DNA of 64,000 nt from Sphingobium sp. KCTC 72723 (lineage in GTDB: Bacteria > Pseudomonadota > Alphaproteobacteria > Sphingomonadales > Sphingomonadaceae), in contig NZ_CP060388.1 of the NCBI RefSeq assembly GCF_014280435.1, positions 3,361,501-3,425,500 on the forward strand. Direction: 5' to 3'. Numbering within the stretch: the first letter of the stretch is position 1; every line of letters begins with the position of its first letter. Of the stretch, positions 9,066 to 18,206 are shown piece by piece. The notes below the pieces were generated by a model. It saw nothing but the letters and a program-made list of their open reading frames with translations, had not been told where the DNA came from and searched no databases. The translations under genes were made by a program, and so were the position numbers.

Positions 9066-10586
9066 CTAGAAGCGTGGCGGGCGGATGTCGAAGGCTAGGG
9101 AGAGGCGCTCGCCATCGGTGACGGGGATGGTGTCGTGCCACAGGGTCGAGGGGAACAGGACGAGGCGGGCGACTTTGGGGGCGATCTGGCGGTAGGGTGT
9201 GAGGGTCAGGCCAAGGTCGGGCGGAGGTGCGCCGAAGCGGAGCCATCCGGCGGGGGCCGCGCCCATGGCGTCGGGCAGCGCGATGTGGAGAGCGGAGCTG
9301 ATCCAGCCGGCGGGATGGGTGTGGACGGCGTGGTGGCCCTTGCGCGTCAGCCGGACGGACCAGCTTCCCGCGAATTTCAGGTCGTTACGCGGGGTGTTTA
9401 AGAGAGGATGGCCGGTTTCGGGTGGGGGAAGCGCGGCGACATAGTCGCGCACGGCCGCTTCGATCGCCGCGCGGGCATGGGCAATTTCGGGTTCGTGGCG
9501 GAACAGCAGGGGCCGGTCGGTCTGGGTGCCGCCGCGCACCGACTGGTCGGGATAGGGCGCCGCAGCTATGTGAAGGCTGCGCAACAGATTGGCGAGCGCG
9601 GCACAATCCAGATCGAGGTCGGTCGTGCGGATGAAGGCGTCGGGCCGGTCGAGCCAGCGGGCGCGATCATCACCCAGCAAGCGCCAGCACAGAGAGAGAT
9701 AGGGCCAGAAAAGGGATGCGGCGGGGGTGGCGAGTTGCGCCTGCGCGATGGCGGCGGCATCATCGGGCGCGTGGCAGCGCAGGGCGTGACGGACGCGGGC
9801 GAGGGAAAGGCCGGGGTCGGGATTGTCGGCGACTGGAGCGAACAGGTCGGGCTGATCATCCCCCTCCCCCGATTCCGCGATCAGGTAGAGCCGGGCGATG
9901 ATGAGGGCTTGGGTGTCGCCAAAGGCGCGCGTGGCGTCGGCCAGCACGGCGCGGGCGGCGGGCCAGTCGCGCAATCTGGCGAGCCAGTGGAACCAGTTCA
10001 GGCGGAGGGCGATGCTATGCGGTTGCGCCTGCACCGCCTGCGCGAAGATGGCGCTGGCGTCCGCGCCGAGCAGGCGGGCGAGCGTGGCGTGATAGGCATA
10101 ACCCTCCACCCAGTCGGGCCGGGCGGCAGTTTCGCGGGCGATCAGGGCAAGGGCATCATCCCCCTGCCCTTCGGCCGCCAGCGCACCGGCATGGCCCCGG
10201 ATCAGCGCGGTATCGCCGGGGGCTGCCATGCGGGCGGCGGCAAAATGGGCGGCGGCGGGGCGGCCGGTTTCGTAGCGGAGTTGGGCGGTGAGTGCCGGGT
10301 CGGCGGCGCGGGTTGCCGGGTCGGCGGCGCGGGTTGCCGCGTCGAGTGCCGCTTCATGCGCCTGATCTTCCCGCAGCAAGAGCGCGTGGAGCCAGTGCAG
10401 GCGCGTGGCGTCGGGCCAGCGGCGACAGGCCTGATCGAGATGTGCGGTGGCATGGGCTGCGGTGCCTGCGCGCAAAGTTGCGAAGGTCGCCGACTCGATG
10501 GCCTGCATCCATGCCGCCGCGTCCGACGCGGCGGCGCTGGCGGGCTGGCGCGCGAGCAGGTCGGCAAAGGGATTGCTGGCGGTCAT
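9066..10586 (-). CDS. TPR-like protein with C-terminal 2OG-Fe(II) oxygenase domain
   Basis: A 506-residue protein. The first ~330 residues are Ala-rich helical repeats resembling tetratricopeptide repeats. The last ~130 form a putative 2-oxoglutarate/Fe(II)-dependent dioxygenase of the 2OG-FeII_Oxy_5 type: H422-x-H424 in VHTHPAGW, distal H484 in STLWHDT, and an Arg shortly after in GERLSLAFDI that could bind 2-oxoglutarate. A longer frame exists, but ATG at 10586 follows a strong ribosome site (aggagggg). The gene is divergent from a TonB-dependent receptor, with two LacI-type operators between them, so it is probably co-regulated with sugar uptake. Such oxygenases recur beside receptor/halogenase genes in sphingomonads, with unknown targets. 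A 21-bp tandem duplication lies inside the coding region. Confidence 0.75.
   Translation of the reverse strand: MTASNPFADLLARQPASAAASDAAAWMQAIESATFATLRAGTAAHATAHLDQACRRWPDATRLHWLHALLLREDQAHEAALDAATRAADPATRAADPALTAQLRYETGRPAAAHFAAARMAAPGDTALIRGHAGALAAEGQGDDALALIARETAARPDWVEGYAYHATLARLLGADASAIFAQAVQAQPHSIALRLNWFHWLARLRDWPAARAVLADATRAFGDTQALIIARLYLIAESGEGDDQPDLFAPVADNPDPGLSLARVRHALRCHAPDDAAAIAQAQLATPAASLFWPYLSLCWRLLGDDRARWLDRPDAFIRTTDLDLDCAALANLLRSLHIAAAPYPDQSVRGGTQTDRPLLFRHEPEIAHARAAIEAAVRDYVAALPPPETGHPLLNTPRNDLKFAGSWSVRLTRKGHHAVHTHPAGWISSALHIALPDAMGAAPAGWLRFGAPPPDLGLTLTPYRQIAPKVARLVLFPSTLWHDTIPVTDGERLSLAFDIRPPRF
10294..10335. repeat. tandem 21-bp duplication inside the oxygenase gene
   Basis: Two perfect adjacent copies of a 21-bp unit starting gccgggtcgg. 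They encode a duplicated seven-residue unit (ATRAADP repeated) in the N-terminal helical region. The length is a multiple of three, so the frame is kept. This is probably recent slippage. Confidence 0.85.
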
Positions 10587-10694
10587 GTGGTCCCCTCCTG
10601 CCCTTGGCGTTGGATATTGGCGCATTTCCGCCCTGTTCTTCCTCTACCGCAAGGGGCATCATAGCAAGGATGCAACGGTCGGAAAGGGAAAACA

Positions 10695-10706
10695 GCAAAC
10701 GTTTGC
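10695..10706. promoter_or_regulatory. LacI-type operator 1 between oxygenase and receptor
   Basis: Perfect palindrome GCAAACGTTTGC, identical to the site at 1734. It lies 92 bp before the receptor start and 109 bp before the divergent oxygenase start, so it can act on both promoters. Confidence 0.75.
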
Positions 10707-10717
10707 AGAAAACAGTT

Positions 10718-10729
10718 GCAAAGGTTTGC
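10718..10729. promoter_or_regulatory. LacI-type operator 2, imperfect
   Basis: GCAAAGGTTTGC, one mismatch from the palindrome, with its centre 23 bp from operator 1. This is roughly two helical turns, so two dimers could bind the same face of the DNA. Confidence 0.6.
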
Positions 10730-10797
10730 GGCGAGGCATAATCCAGACTGGTAACCGACCGTAGAGAGATATGCGGCGGCCTTTGCAGGAGAGGGTG

Positions 10798-13311
10798 ATG
10801 AAGATTTCCGTTCAGTACAGCTGTATTTCGACGATCGCGCTGGCCATGGCAGGCATTGCCATGCCGTCGTTCGCGCAGGATGCCGCACCCGCAGCGCAGG
10901 CGGCCCCCGCCGCTGCCGACGATCGCGCGCCGGTTGCAGGTGAGGACATCGTCGTCACCGCCGCCGCTGGCGACAAGTCGCGGTTCCGTTCGTCCATTTC
11001 CGTGTCGCAGGTCAGCCAGGAAGCGATCCAGAATTTCACGCCCCGTTCCGAAGCCGAAGTGCTGCGTTCCATCCCCGGCCTTCAGCCGTCGGATACGGCG
11101 GGTCCGGGCGGTAACGCCAATATCGGCGTGCGCGGCATCCCGGTGTCCACCGGCGGTTCGGAATATGTCGCGTTGCAGGAGGACGGCCTACCCGTCACTT
11201 TGTTTGGCGACATTCAGTTCGGCAATAACGACTATTGGCTGCGTTTCGACCAGAATGTCGAGCGGGTCGAAGCGGTGCGCGGCGGTTCCGCCTCTACCTT
11301 CGCCAGCCAGGCGCCGGGCGCGGTGGTCAATTATCTGAGCAAGACCGGCGACAAGGAAGGCGGCGCGATCGGCATTTCCAAGGGCGTCGATTTCCGCGAA
11401 ACGCGCGTCGATTTCGACTATGGCGGCCCGATCAGCGACACGTTGCGGTTCCACATCGGCGGCTATGCCCGCGAAGGCGGCGGCCCGACGAATGAGGATT
11501 TCAACGTCCTGCGCGGCTATCAGGTCAAGGCCAACGTCACCAAGGATTTCGATGATGGCAAAGGCTATATCCGCCTGAATTTCAAGCGGCTGGACGAACA
11601 TGCCCCCACCAACACGACGATGCCGTCGCTGGTGTCGATCAAGGGCAACAAGATTACCGATTTCAAGCCGCTGCCGACGTTCGATGCGCGCGACGGGTCG
11701 ACCTATTCGATCTACAACCGCAATTTCCGCTATGTCGACACCAATGGCGCACTGCAAAGCGCGGAAATGAACGGCATTCATCCCAAGGTGACGTCGGTCG
11801 GCGCGCAGTTTCATTACGAGCTGAGCGACATGCTGACCGTGGACAACAACTTCCGCTATACCGATATGAGCGGCAGCTTCACGACCCAGTTTCTGAACGT
11901 CGCGCCGACCGCCGGCGTGCTGGGTTCCACGGTCAATGGCAGCACGGTCGGGTCGATCCGCTATGCCGCCGGGCCGCAAAAGGGGCAGGCCTATACCGGC
12001 ACCTATCTGAACAATAATCCCAACATCAACACCATCATGAAGGACATGGGCAGCATCGCCAACAATCTGGCGTTGACCGGCAAGTTCGAGATGGGCGAAG
12101 CGAAGGTGACGGTGCAGGCGGGCTGGTTCCACATGAGCCAGAACATCGTGCAGGATTGGCACGTCAACCGGCAATATAGCGCGCTGGAAGGCGAAAATGC
12201 GTCGCCGCTGAACCTGTTTTCGACCACCGGCACGCAGTTGACATCGGCGGGTCAGGCCGGGTTCAACGACAATTGGGGCAATTGCTGCGCCCGCACGATG
12301 GACCTGAAATATACCGACGATGCGCCGTTCGTGTCGGCCAATTATTCGGGCGGCGGGCTGGACCTGGACGCCAGCGTCCGGTTCGACCGTATTCGCGGCG
12401 AAGGCACGGCGCAGGCCGGGGTCGCCGGGCCGAACTATGTCGTGACCGATGAAGTCGGCACCGCGACATTGCCGTCGATGTTGCCGGGCGGGGTGATCGA
12501 ACGGATCAATTACAAGCGCAGCTATACCAGCTGGTCGATCGGTGCGCTCTATGCGTTCACCAACAGCACCAGCGTCTTTGCCCGCGTCAGCCGGGGTGGT
12601 CGTTTCAACGCCGACCGGCGCGTGCTGGGTGGCAATTTCAATGCCGACGGGTCGCTGAACGCGCAGGGGGCCAGCACGGCGGTCAATTTCCTGAACCAGC
12701 AGGAAGTGGGCGTCAAGCATCGCGGATTCGTGGGCGAGAGCGGCAATTATTCGGTGGAAGTCACCGGCTTCCGTTCATCCCTGACCGAGAATAATTACGA
12801 TTTTACCCGGATCAACAATCCTGCGCCCAACAATGACCCGAACATTTCCAACGCCTATCGTTCATGGGGCGTGGAGTTTACCGGGCGGCTGAACATGGGG
12901 AATTTCCACCTGGCGGCCGACCTGACCTGGGTAAACCCCAAGATCAAGGACAGCGCGACGGCCGTGCTGGCAGGCAACCGGCCGGGCGGTATTCCCAAGC
13001 TGACCTACCTGATTTCGCCATCCTACGACATGGGGCTGTTTGCCGTGGGCGTGTCGGCCAGTGGTCAGTCGGACGCGCCGATCGACGATTTCAACACGTA
13101 CACATTGCGCGGCACGACTTTCTTCAACGCCTTCCTGAAGGTGCGGCCAGTCGAGAATCTGGAGCTGGGGCTGAACGCGAACAATCTGTTCGATACGCTG
13201 GGCTATCGCGCGGGCGGTTCGTTGCTGCCGATCAATGCGACCAGCGGCATTTTCCAGAACAGCGCAGTTTATGGGCGCACGGTGACGGCGGCGATCCGAT
13301 ATAAGTTCTGA
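10798..13311 (+). CDS. TonB-dependent outer-membrane receptor (sugar locus)
   Basis: An 837-residue outer-membrane transporter powered by TonB/ExbBD. The signal peptide spans residues ~1-29 and ends PSFAQ. A TonB-box-like GEDIVVTA precedes the plug domain (ALRSIPG-type segment RSIPGLQPSD, then GIPVSTGGSEYVALQEDGLPV), followed by a 22-strand barrel that ends in the aromatic ...AAIRYKF. ATG 10798 with ribosome site aggagagg is preferred to an in-frame ATG at 10771 because the signal peptide starts there. Two LacI-type operators lie upstream. From context it probably imports an alpha-galactoside or sucrose-containing oligosaccharide. That substrate is inferred from its neighbours, not from the receptor itself. 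Confidence 0.9.
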   Translation: MKISVQYSCISTIALAMAGIAMPSFAQDAAPAAQAAPAAADDRAPVAGEDIVVTAAAGDKSRFRSSISVSQVSQEAIQNFTPRSEAEVLRSIPGLQPSDTAGPGGNANIGVRGIPVSTGGSEYVALQEDGLPVTLFGDIQFGNNDYWLRFDQNVERVEAVRGGSASTFASQAPGAVVNYLSKTGDKEGGAIGISKGVDFRETRVDFDYGGPISDTLRFHIGGYAREGGGPTNEDFNVLRGYQVKANVTKDFDDGKGYIRLNFKRLDEHAPTNTTMPSLVSIKGNKITDFKPLPTFDARDGSTYSIYNRNFRYVDTNGALQSAEMNGIHPKVTSVGAQFHYELSDMLTVDNNFRYTDMSGSFTTQFLNVAPTAGVLGSTVNGSTVGSIRYAAGPQKGQAYTGTYLNNNPNINTIMKDMGSIANNLALTGKFEMGEAKVTVQAGWFHMSQNIVQDWHVNRQYSALEGENASPLNLFSTTGTQLTSAGQAGFNDNWGNCCARTMDLKYTDDAPFVSANYSGGGLDLDASVRFDRIRGEGTAQAGVAGPNYVVTDEVGTATLPSMLPGGVIERINYKRSYTSWSIGALYAFTNSTSVFARVSRGGRFNADRRVLGGNFNADGSLNAQGASTAVNFLNQQEVGVKHRGFVGESGNYSVEVTGFRSSLTENNYDFTRINNPAPNNDPNISNAYRSWGVEFTGRLNMGNFHLAADLTWVNPKIKDSATAVLAGNRPGGIPKLTYLISPSYDMGLFAVGVSASGQSDAPIDDFNTYTLRGTTFFNAFLKVRPVENLELGLNANNLFDTLGYRAGGSLLPINATSGIFQNSAVYGRTVTAAIRYKF

Positions 13312-13333
13312 TACGCAACAGTTGCGACGATGT

Positions 13334-13363
13334 CAGGCCCGGCCCCGCAAGGGACCGGGCCTG
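13334..13363. terminator. hairpin between convergent receptor and lacI genes
   Basis: CAGGCCCGG pairs perfectly with CCGGGCCTG nine bases on each arm, with a further CCC/GGG inside the loop. It lies between the receptor stop and the end of the opposing lacI gene, where a bidirectional terminator is expected. A clear T-run is lacking on both sides. Confidence 0.5.
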
Positions 13364-13375
13364 ATGCGTTTGGGG

Positions 13376-14389
13376 TCAGGCGGAATCGCGGACGATGAGC
13401 GTGGGGGCGATCTGGATCGAGGTGCCATCATCCCCGCCCAGGCGGCGGACGAGCAGGTCGGCCAGCAGATGCGCGCCCTGCGCAATATCCTGACGAATGG
13501 TGGTGAGTTGCGGGTTGGTCAACCGGGCCATCGGCACATCGTCGAAACCGACGACGGACAGGTCGGCAGGCACGCGCAGGCCATGGTCGGCGGCCGCCGC
13601 AATGACGCTCATGGCGGTCACGTCGGACGCGGCGAAGATGCCGTCGGGGCGGTTGCCAGCAGCGAAATAGGCCGTTGCGACGCTCTGGCTGGCTTCGGGG
13701 GTGACATGGGCATGGACCAGATCGACCTGGCCGCGCACATCATCGGGCAGCGCGGCAAGGAAGCCCTGATAACGGGCGGCAAATTCCGGCACGGCGACAT
13801 TGCCGAAGAAGGCGAGTTTGCGCCGTCCCCGGTCGATCAGGTGGTGGGCTGCCAGTTGACCCCCGGCGATATTGTCCGTCCCGACCGTGAGATAGCGGTT
13901 GCGCGGGCCATGCGAGCCCCAGATGACCAGGGGGCGGTAGCGATCAGCCACTGCGTCGAGGACCGCGCCCTGATCCGACTGGCCGATGATGATGATGCCA
14001 TCGGCCCGCCCGGCGCGAATGAAGGCGTCGAGCCAGTCGTCGCCCTGCGGCAGCACGCGCGAGAGCAGCAGGTCATAGCCGCGCTCGGTCAGTTCGTCGG
14101 CCAGAAAGCCGAGCATCGCCATGAAGAAGGGGTCGGAGAGATGCTGGCCGCGTTCATGCCCCAATGGCAATAGCACCGCGATCGACCCGGTGCGGCCGAG
14201 GCGCAGATTCTGCGCGGCAACGTTGAGGCGGAAGCCATGATGGTCGGCCAGCGCCTGTATGCGGCGGCGGGTTTCGGTGTTGAGCGCGCCCTTGGCCGTC
14301 AGCGCGCGCGACACGGTGGAAACGGAGACGCCCGCGATCCGCGCGAGATCGGTAATGCTGCGGACCGGGCCTGCCTTTTCGTCTGTCAT
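13376..14389 (-). CDS. LacI-family transcriptional repressor of the sugar locus
   Basis: A 337-residue LacI/GalR regulator. The N-terminal helix-turn-helix reads SITDLARIAGVSVSTVSRAL, and the hinge region leads into a periplasmic-binding-like effector domain (GTDNIAGGQLAAHHL, ASDVTAMSVIAAA, VGFDDVPMARLTNPQLTTIRQD). ATG at 14389 (MTDEKAG) is chosen; a start 12 codons earlier is also possible. It lies 52 bases behind the sucrose-type MFS gene on the same strand, so the pair is probably one transcript, itself preceded by an operator at 15837. That would give autoregulation. The conserved palindromes at 1734, 10695, 10718 and 15837 are its likely targets. The effector is probably sucrose, fructose or a raffinose-type sugar, by context only. 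Confidence 0.9.
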   Translation of the reverse strand: MTDEKAGPVRSITDLARIAGVSVSTVSRALTAKGALNTETRRRIQALADHHGFRLNVAAQNLRLGRTGSIAVLLPLGHERGQHLSDPFFMAMLGFLADELTERGYDLLLSRVLPQGDDWLDAFIRAGRADGIIIIGQSDQGAVLDAVADRYRPLVIWGSHGPRNRYLTVGTDNIAGGQLAAHHLIDRGRRKLAFFGNVAVPEFAARYQGFLAALPDDVRGQVDLVHAHVTPEASQSVATAYFAAGNRPDGIFAASDVTAMSVIAAAADHGLRVPADLSVVGFDDVPMARLTNPQLTTIRQDIAQGAHLLADLLVRRLGGDDGTSIQIAPTLIVRDSA

Positions 14390-14441
14390 ACCGCCTTGTC
14401 TAGGCAATCGTGCAAGCGACGGCAATCCATTGCGGCGTGGA

Positions 14442-15758
14442 TCAGGTCCGCACCGGACGATCGCGCACGATGAGCGTTGCCGCCCCCGCCGCGATCATCA
14501 TCACGCCGCTCATCTCCAATATGTTGCGCGGGTCGCCGCCCAGCAGCGGGCGGTAGATCAGCGGGACGATGAGCGTTTCGAGCAGCATCGGGATGACGAT
14601 GAACATGTTGAAAATGCCCATATAGACGCCGGTGCGTTCGGGCGGGATCGCGTTGGCGAGCAGGACGTAGGGGTTGCCCATCATGCTGGCCCAGCCGATG
14701 CCGATGCCGATCATCAGCGGAAACAGCGCCGCGCGGTCCGTAGCGCCCGGTATGGCGAGCATCGCCGCGCCGGAGAGCGTGACGGCGGCGGCGTGAATGG
14801 TTTTGGTGCCGATATGGCGGCTGAGCCAGACCATGGCGAAGGCCGCGACGCAGGCAATGGCGTTATAGAGCGCGCCTGCTTCGCCGGTGAGCAGCACCGC
14901 CTGACGAAAGCCGCTGCTGGTCGCATCCGCCGTGTCGAAGATGGAGCGGGCGAGTGCGAGGGCAATGAATTGCCAGTAAGCGAACATGGCGAACCATTGC
15001 AGCAGCATGGAGAGGGCAAGCTGACGCATGGCGGGCGGCATGTCGCGGACCGCCGCGACAAAATCGCGCAGGGCCGTGCGGGGGGAGAGTTTTTCGGCCT
15101 GCATCCGGGCGATTTCAGCGGGCGGCAAGGGCAGTTCGGGGACGCGCAGGACCGACCAGAGGATGGTCGAGATGGAAATGACCGCGCCTGCGACGAAGGC
15201 GATGCGAGTCACGTCGGGGATGCCGTTGGCGTCGACCAGATCGGCGTCCATGCCCCACCAGACGAGCAGCGAGGGCGCGAGATAGGAGAGGGTCTGGGCA
15301 AGGCCGGTAAAGGCGCTTTGGGTCAGGAAGCCAAGGGCGCGCTGGCTTTCGTCGAGCCGGTCGCTGACATAGGCGCGGTATGGCTCCATCGTGATATTAT
15401 TGGCCGCGTCCAGAATCCACAACAGGCTGGCGGCGAACCAGAGCGTCGGGCTGTATGGCATCATCAGCAGGCCGATGCTGCACAGGATCGCACCGATCAG
15501 GAAATAGGGGGTGCGGCGGCCCCAGCGGCTGACGGTGCGGTCGCTCAATGCGCCGACGATCGGCTGGACCAGCAGGCCGGTGACGGGTCCGGCGAGCCAG
15601 AGCAGCGGCAGGCTGGCCTCATCCGCGCCGAGATAGCGGTAGATCGGTCCCATATTGGCCTGTTGCAGGCCGAAGGAAAACTGGATGCCCAGAAAACCCA
15701 GATTCATTTCCACGATGCGCGACAGGCGCATCCGGGGGCGTTGCAACGGGTTGTGCAT
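14442..15758 (-). CDS. sucrose-type MFS symporter (GPH/SUC family)
   Basis: A 438-residue inner-membrane permease with 12 predicted helices, related to the SUC/SLC45 sucrose:proton symporters. [17 protein letters not shown] in helix 1, the loop motif [17 protein letters not shown] and the helix-11 segment [11 protein letters not shown] are typical. The ATG follows a good ribosome site (aggagagg). It heads a two-gene unit with the LacI repressor and has a LacI-type operator about 80 bp upstream. As the sucrase lacks a signal peptide, this permease is the likely route by which sucrose released in the periplasm reaches it. Maltose or another disaccharide remains possible. Confidence 0.87.
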   Translation of the reverse strand: MHNPLQRPRMRLSRIVEMNLGFLGIQFSFGLQQANMGPIYRYLGADEASLPLLWLAGPVTGLLVQPIVGALSDRTVSRWGRRTPYFLIGAILCSIGLLMMPYSPTLWFAASLLWILDAANNITMEPYRAYVSDRLDESQRALGFLTQSAFTGLAQTLSYLAPSLLVWWGMDADLVDANGIPDVTRIAFVAGAVISISTILWSVLRVPELPLPPAEIARMQAEKLSPRTALRDFVAAVRDMPPAMRQLALSMLLQWFAMFAYWQFIALALARSIFDTADATSSGFRQAVLLTGEAGALYNAIACVAAFAMVWLSRHIGTKTIHAAAVTLSGAAMLAIPGATDRAALFPLMIGIGIGWASMMGNPYVLLANAIPPERTGVYMGIFNMFIVIPMLLETLIVPLIYRPLLGGDPRNILEMSGVMMIAAGAATLIVRDRPVRT

Positions 15759-15836
15759 GGGCAGCCTCTCCTGACAGGTCCACAGCCTTAGCGGCTTTTT
15801 GGATTCCCGTCAGGATAGAGGGGTTGCGCGTAAAAG

Positions 15837-15848
15837 GCAATCGTTTGC
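15837..15848. promoter_or_regulatory. LacI-type operator before the MFS-lacI pair
   Basis: GCAATCGTTTGC, one base off the GCAAACGTTTGC palindrome, about 80 bp upstream of the minus-strand MFS start and just past the end of the neighbouring transpeptidase gene. Confidence 0.65.
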
Positions 15849-15857
15849 TTTATCCTC

Positions 15858-17720
15858 TTACCAGCCGAACACATAGCGTTCGCGCCGCACATCCGCGCCG
15901 CCGCGCAGGGTGCCGGTTTCTGGGACGACGCCCGCCGCGACGATGCCGGTGGACACGGCGAAGGGACCAAGCACGTCCAGCTTATGCCCGCGCGCGGTCA
16001 GCGCGGCGCGGACATCGGCGGACACGCGATCCTCGATTTCCAGTACGCCCGGTTCGTCCTTCTTGATGCCGAAAGAGCCGTGGAAATGATTGGAGTTGAT
16101 GCGCGGCGCTTCGATCGCGGCCTGTAGCGGCTGGTTGAAGGCCAGCACGCGCAGCAGGACGTTCATAATCTGCTGATCCTGATTGTCGCCGCCCGGCGTG
16201 CCGATGGCCAGATAAGGCTTGCCATCCTTCATCACCATGGAGGGTGAAAGCGTGGTGCGCGGGCGTTTATAGGGGACCAGCAGATTGGGGCTGGTGGGGT
16301 CAAGGTCGAACACGGTCAGGCGATTGCTCATCGGCACGCCGGTATCGCCCGCAATATAGGCGCCGCCCAGCAGCCAGCCGGAACTGGGGGTGCAACTGAA
16401 CAGGTTGCCTTGCCTGTCCACCACTTCGATGGCCGTCGTGTCTGCCGTGGGGGCGGCCTTGCGTTCGATCATATGGGGGGTGAAGGCGGGGGTGGTGCGT
16501 TTGCGGCCCTCAAAAGCCCATGGGTTGCCGAAACGATGGTCGAGCGAGGCGCGCGGGCCGATCATCTTTGCGCGGGCGGCGGCATAGTCTTTCGACAGCA
16601 GCCCCTTCATCGGCACGGTGGCGAAATCGGGGTCGCCGAAGAAGGCGTTGCGATCATCAAAGGCCAGCTTGATCGATTCTGCGACGGTGTGGAGATAGGG
16701 GTCGGACCCCGGCTCCATCGTGGCGATACCGGCGGCTTCGGCGATGCTGAGCGCCATCAGCATGGCCGGACCCTGGCTCCAGAAACCCGCCTTGCACACG
16801 GTATAGCCGAACACGTCCGTCGTGGCGGGCGCTTCCACCCTGCCCTTGTAACGGGCGAGGTCGTCATAGCGCATCAGGCCACCGTCCGCCTCCATCGCGG
16901 CGCCGATGCGGCGGGCGATGTCGCCATTATAGAAGGCGTCGCGCCCGGCCTGAATCGCGGCCTTGCGATCCTTGCTGCGGGCAAATTCGGCGCGGTCGGC
17001 TTCGGCGATGATCCGCATGGTGCGGGCAAGGTTGGGCTGGCGGAAGATCGCGCCGGTTTTGGGCAGCGCGCCGCCGGGATAATAGGTGTCGTAGGCGGAC
17101 TTATATTTCGACGTGGCTTTTTGCTGGCTGGCGAACACTTCGGCCAGGAAATTATACATGACGAAGCCGTCGGCCAGTTCGATGCCCGGCTGCATCACCT
17201 GATCCAGCGTCATCGTGCCGTTGAGTTGCAAGGCGAGCGCCATCGCGTCCACCATGGCGGGGATGGTGCCGCCATTGGGACCATTGCCGGGGATGACGCC
17301 GGTGGCAGCGAACTTGTCGGGCGTGGCGAGGCCGGGGGCGACTCCCTGCCCGCTGATGACAGACACTTTGCCGGTTTTGGCATCATGAATGATCGTGGGC
17401 GCTTCGCCGCCGAAGCCGAAATGCGATATTTCGGTGACGGCCGCAGCAAAGACGGCGGCGACGCCCGCATCGGTCGCATTGCCGCCCGCCAGCAGGATGC
17501 GCGTACCCGCCGCCACGGCATAATGCCGCCCGGCCGCGACGATGCCGAAATCGCCGACGATTTCGGGGCGCAGCGTTTCGCCCGCGCTGACGAGGCGGGT
17601 CGGTTCGATCGCCGGTTTGGCGGCAGCCGCTGTGGTCTGGGCGATGGCAGGCGCGCCGCCCGCCACCAGCGCCGCGCCGCCAGCGGCCAGCCCCGCCAGT
17701 TGCCGGCGGCTGAAAGTCAT
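15858..17720 (-). CDS. Tat-exported gamma-glutamyltranspeptidase family protein (1)
   Basis: A 620-residue Ntn-hydrolase of the gamma-glutamyltransferase family. These enzymes cleave themselves into two subunits and hydrolyse or transfer gamma-glutamyl groups from glutathione or gamma-glutamyl peptides. The N-terminus MTFSRRQLAG, then a hydrophobic segment ending APAIAQ, is a twin-arginine signal. The predicted self-cleavage nucleophile is T428 in ADTTAIEVVD, in place of the usual TTHxSVVD. The usual GG segment near the end of the substrate pocket is replaced by SGWLLGG, so substrate preference may differ. Starts at 17747 or GTG 17798 are in frame, but 17720 puts the Tat motif at the N-terminus. 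It diverges from a TonB-dependent receptor that is followed by another transpeptidase. Confidence 0.85.
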   Translation of the reverse strand: MTFSRRQLAGLAAGGAALVAGGAPAIAQTTAAAAKPAIEPTRLVSAGETLRPEIVGDFGIVAAGRHYAVAAGTRILLAGGNATDAGVAAVFAAAVTEISHFGFGGEAPTIIHDAKTGKVSVISGQGVAPGLATPDKFAATGVIPGNGPNGGTIPAMVDAMALALQLNGTMTLDQVMQPGIELADGFVMYNFLAEVFASQQKATSKYKSAYDTYYPGGALPKTGAIFRQPNLARTMRIIAEADRAEFARSKDRKAAIQAGRDAFYNGDIARRIGAAMEADGGLMRYDDLARYKGRVEAPATTDVFGYTVCKAGFWSQGPAMLMALSIAEAAGIATMEPGSDPYLHTVAESIKLAFDDRNAFFGDPDFATVPMKGLLSKDYAAARAKMIGPRASLDHRFGNPWAFEGRKRTTPAFTPHMIERKAAPTADTTAIEVVDRQGNLFSCTPSSGWLLGGAYIAGDTGVPMSNRLTVFDLDPTSPNLLVPYKRPRTTLSPSMVMKDGKPYLAIGTPGGDNQDQQIMNVLLRVLAFNQPLQAAIEAPRINSNHFHGSFGIKKDEPGVLEIEDRVSADVRAALTARGHKLDVLGPFAVSTGIVAAGVVPETGTLRGGADVRRERYVFGW

Positions 17721-18206
17721 CCTGTCGCTCTCGTTCCGGTCGGCCATCTGTGTGCGTTTCCCCAAAAGATACAGGACGACAGGGCCGCCGTCCGACACAG
17801 GGTAGAGACGAGGCGCGATGCCCGATCCGCAATCCGAATGTTACCGTGACTGCTACAAATATGAAATAAAGTGAAATCCCTATAGCGGATTTGCCGCTCC
17901 CGACAGTTTCTATGGGGGAGAACGCGCAATAGCGGGATGCCCTTTGCCGGTGCATCGCCCGCTGGCCGTCGATGCAGCATGGACGCTGCAAAATGGGGGA
18001 GGATGTCGGGGCGGCCATATCGGCGGAACCCGTCACGCTACCATCCATTCGTCCATCAACCGGACGTCAAAAAAATGGACAGGCAGATCGCGGGATCGCC
18101 CAAAAAGACAAGAGCGCCGTGCGCCGACAGGCGTGCGCAATTTTATCATGGTTTCGCGTTGCGCGCTGTTGGGGAAATGCAGCGGGCCTTTGTGGGGGAT
18201 ACGGAC
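17721..18206. other. 486-bp divergent intergenic region
   Basis: It separates the minus-strand transpeptidase from the plus-strand receptor and must hold both promoters. An AT-richer patch around 17850-17880 is the most promoter-like stretch. An open frame runs through it into the receptor, but it shows no signal peptide or known domain, so it is treated as non-coding. No operator of the type seen in the sugar locus was found. Confidence 0.45.

Noticed and set aside
9408..10664. 418-codon plus-strand open frame rich in Gly
   Set aside because: It is antisense to the TPR/2OG-oxygenase gene, whose active-site His motifs and ribosome site are convincing.
11188..12720. 510-codon minus-strand open frame
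   Set aside because: It is opposite the TonB-dependent receptor and shows only shadow composition.
13314..13326. CGCAAC-A-GTTGCG dyad as another LacI operator
   Set aside because: It is 13 bp with an odd centre, lies after the receptor stop, and does not match the 12-bp GCAAACGTTTGC spacing.
17937..18206. N-terminal extension of the second TonB-dependent receptor
   Set aside because: The signal peptide starts at 18207; the upstream 90 codons show no domain and belong to the divergent promoter region.
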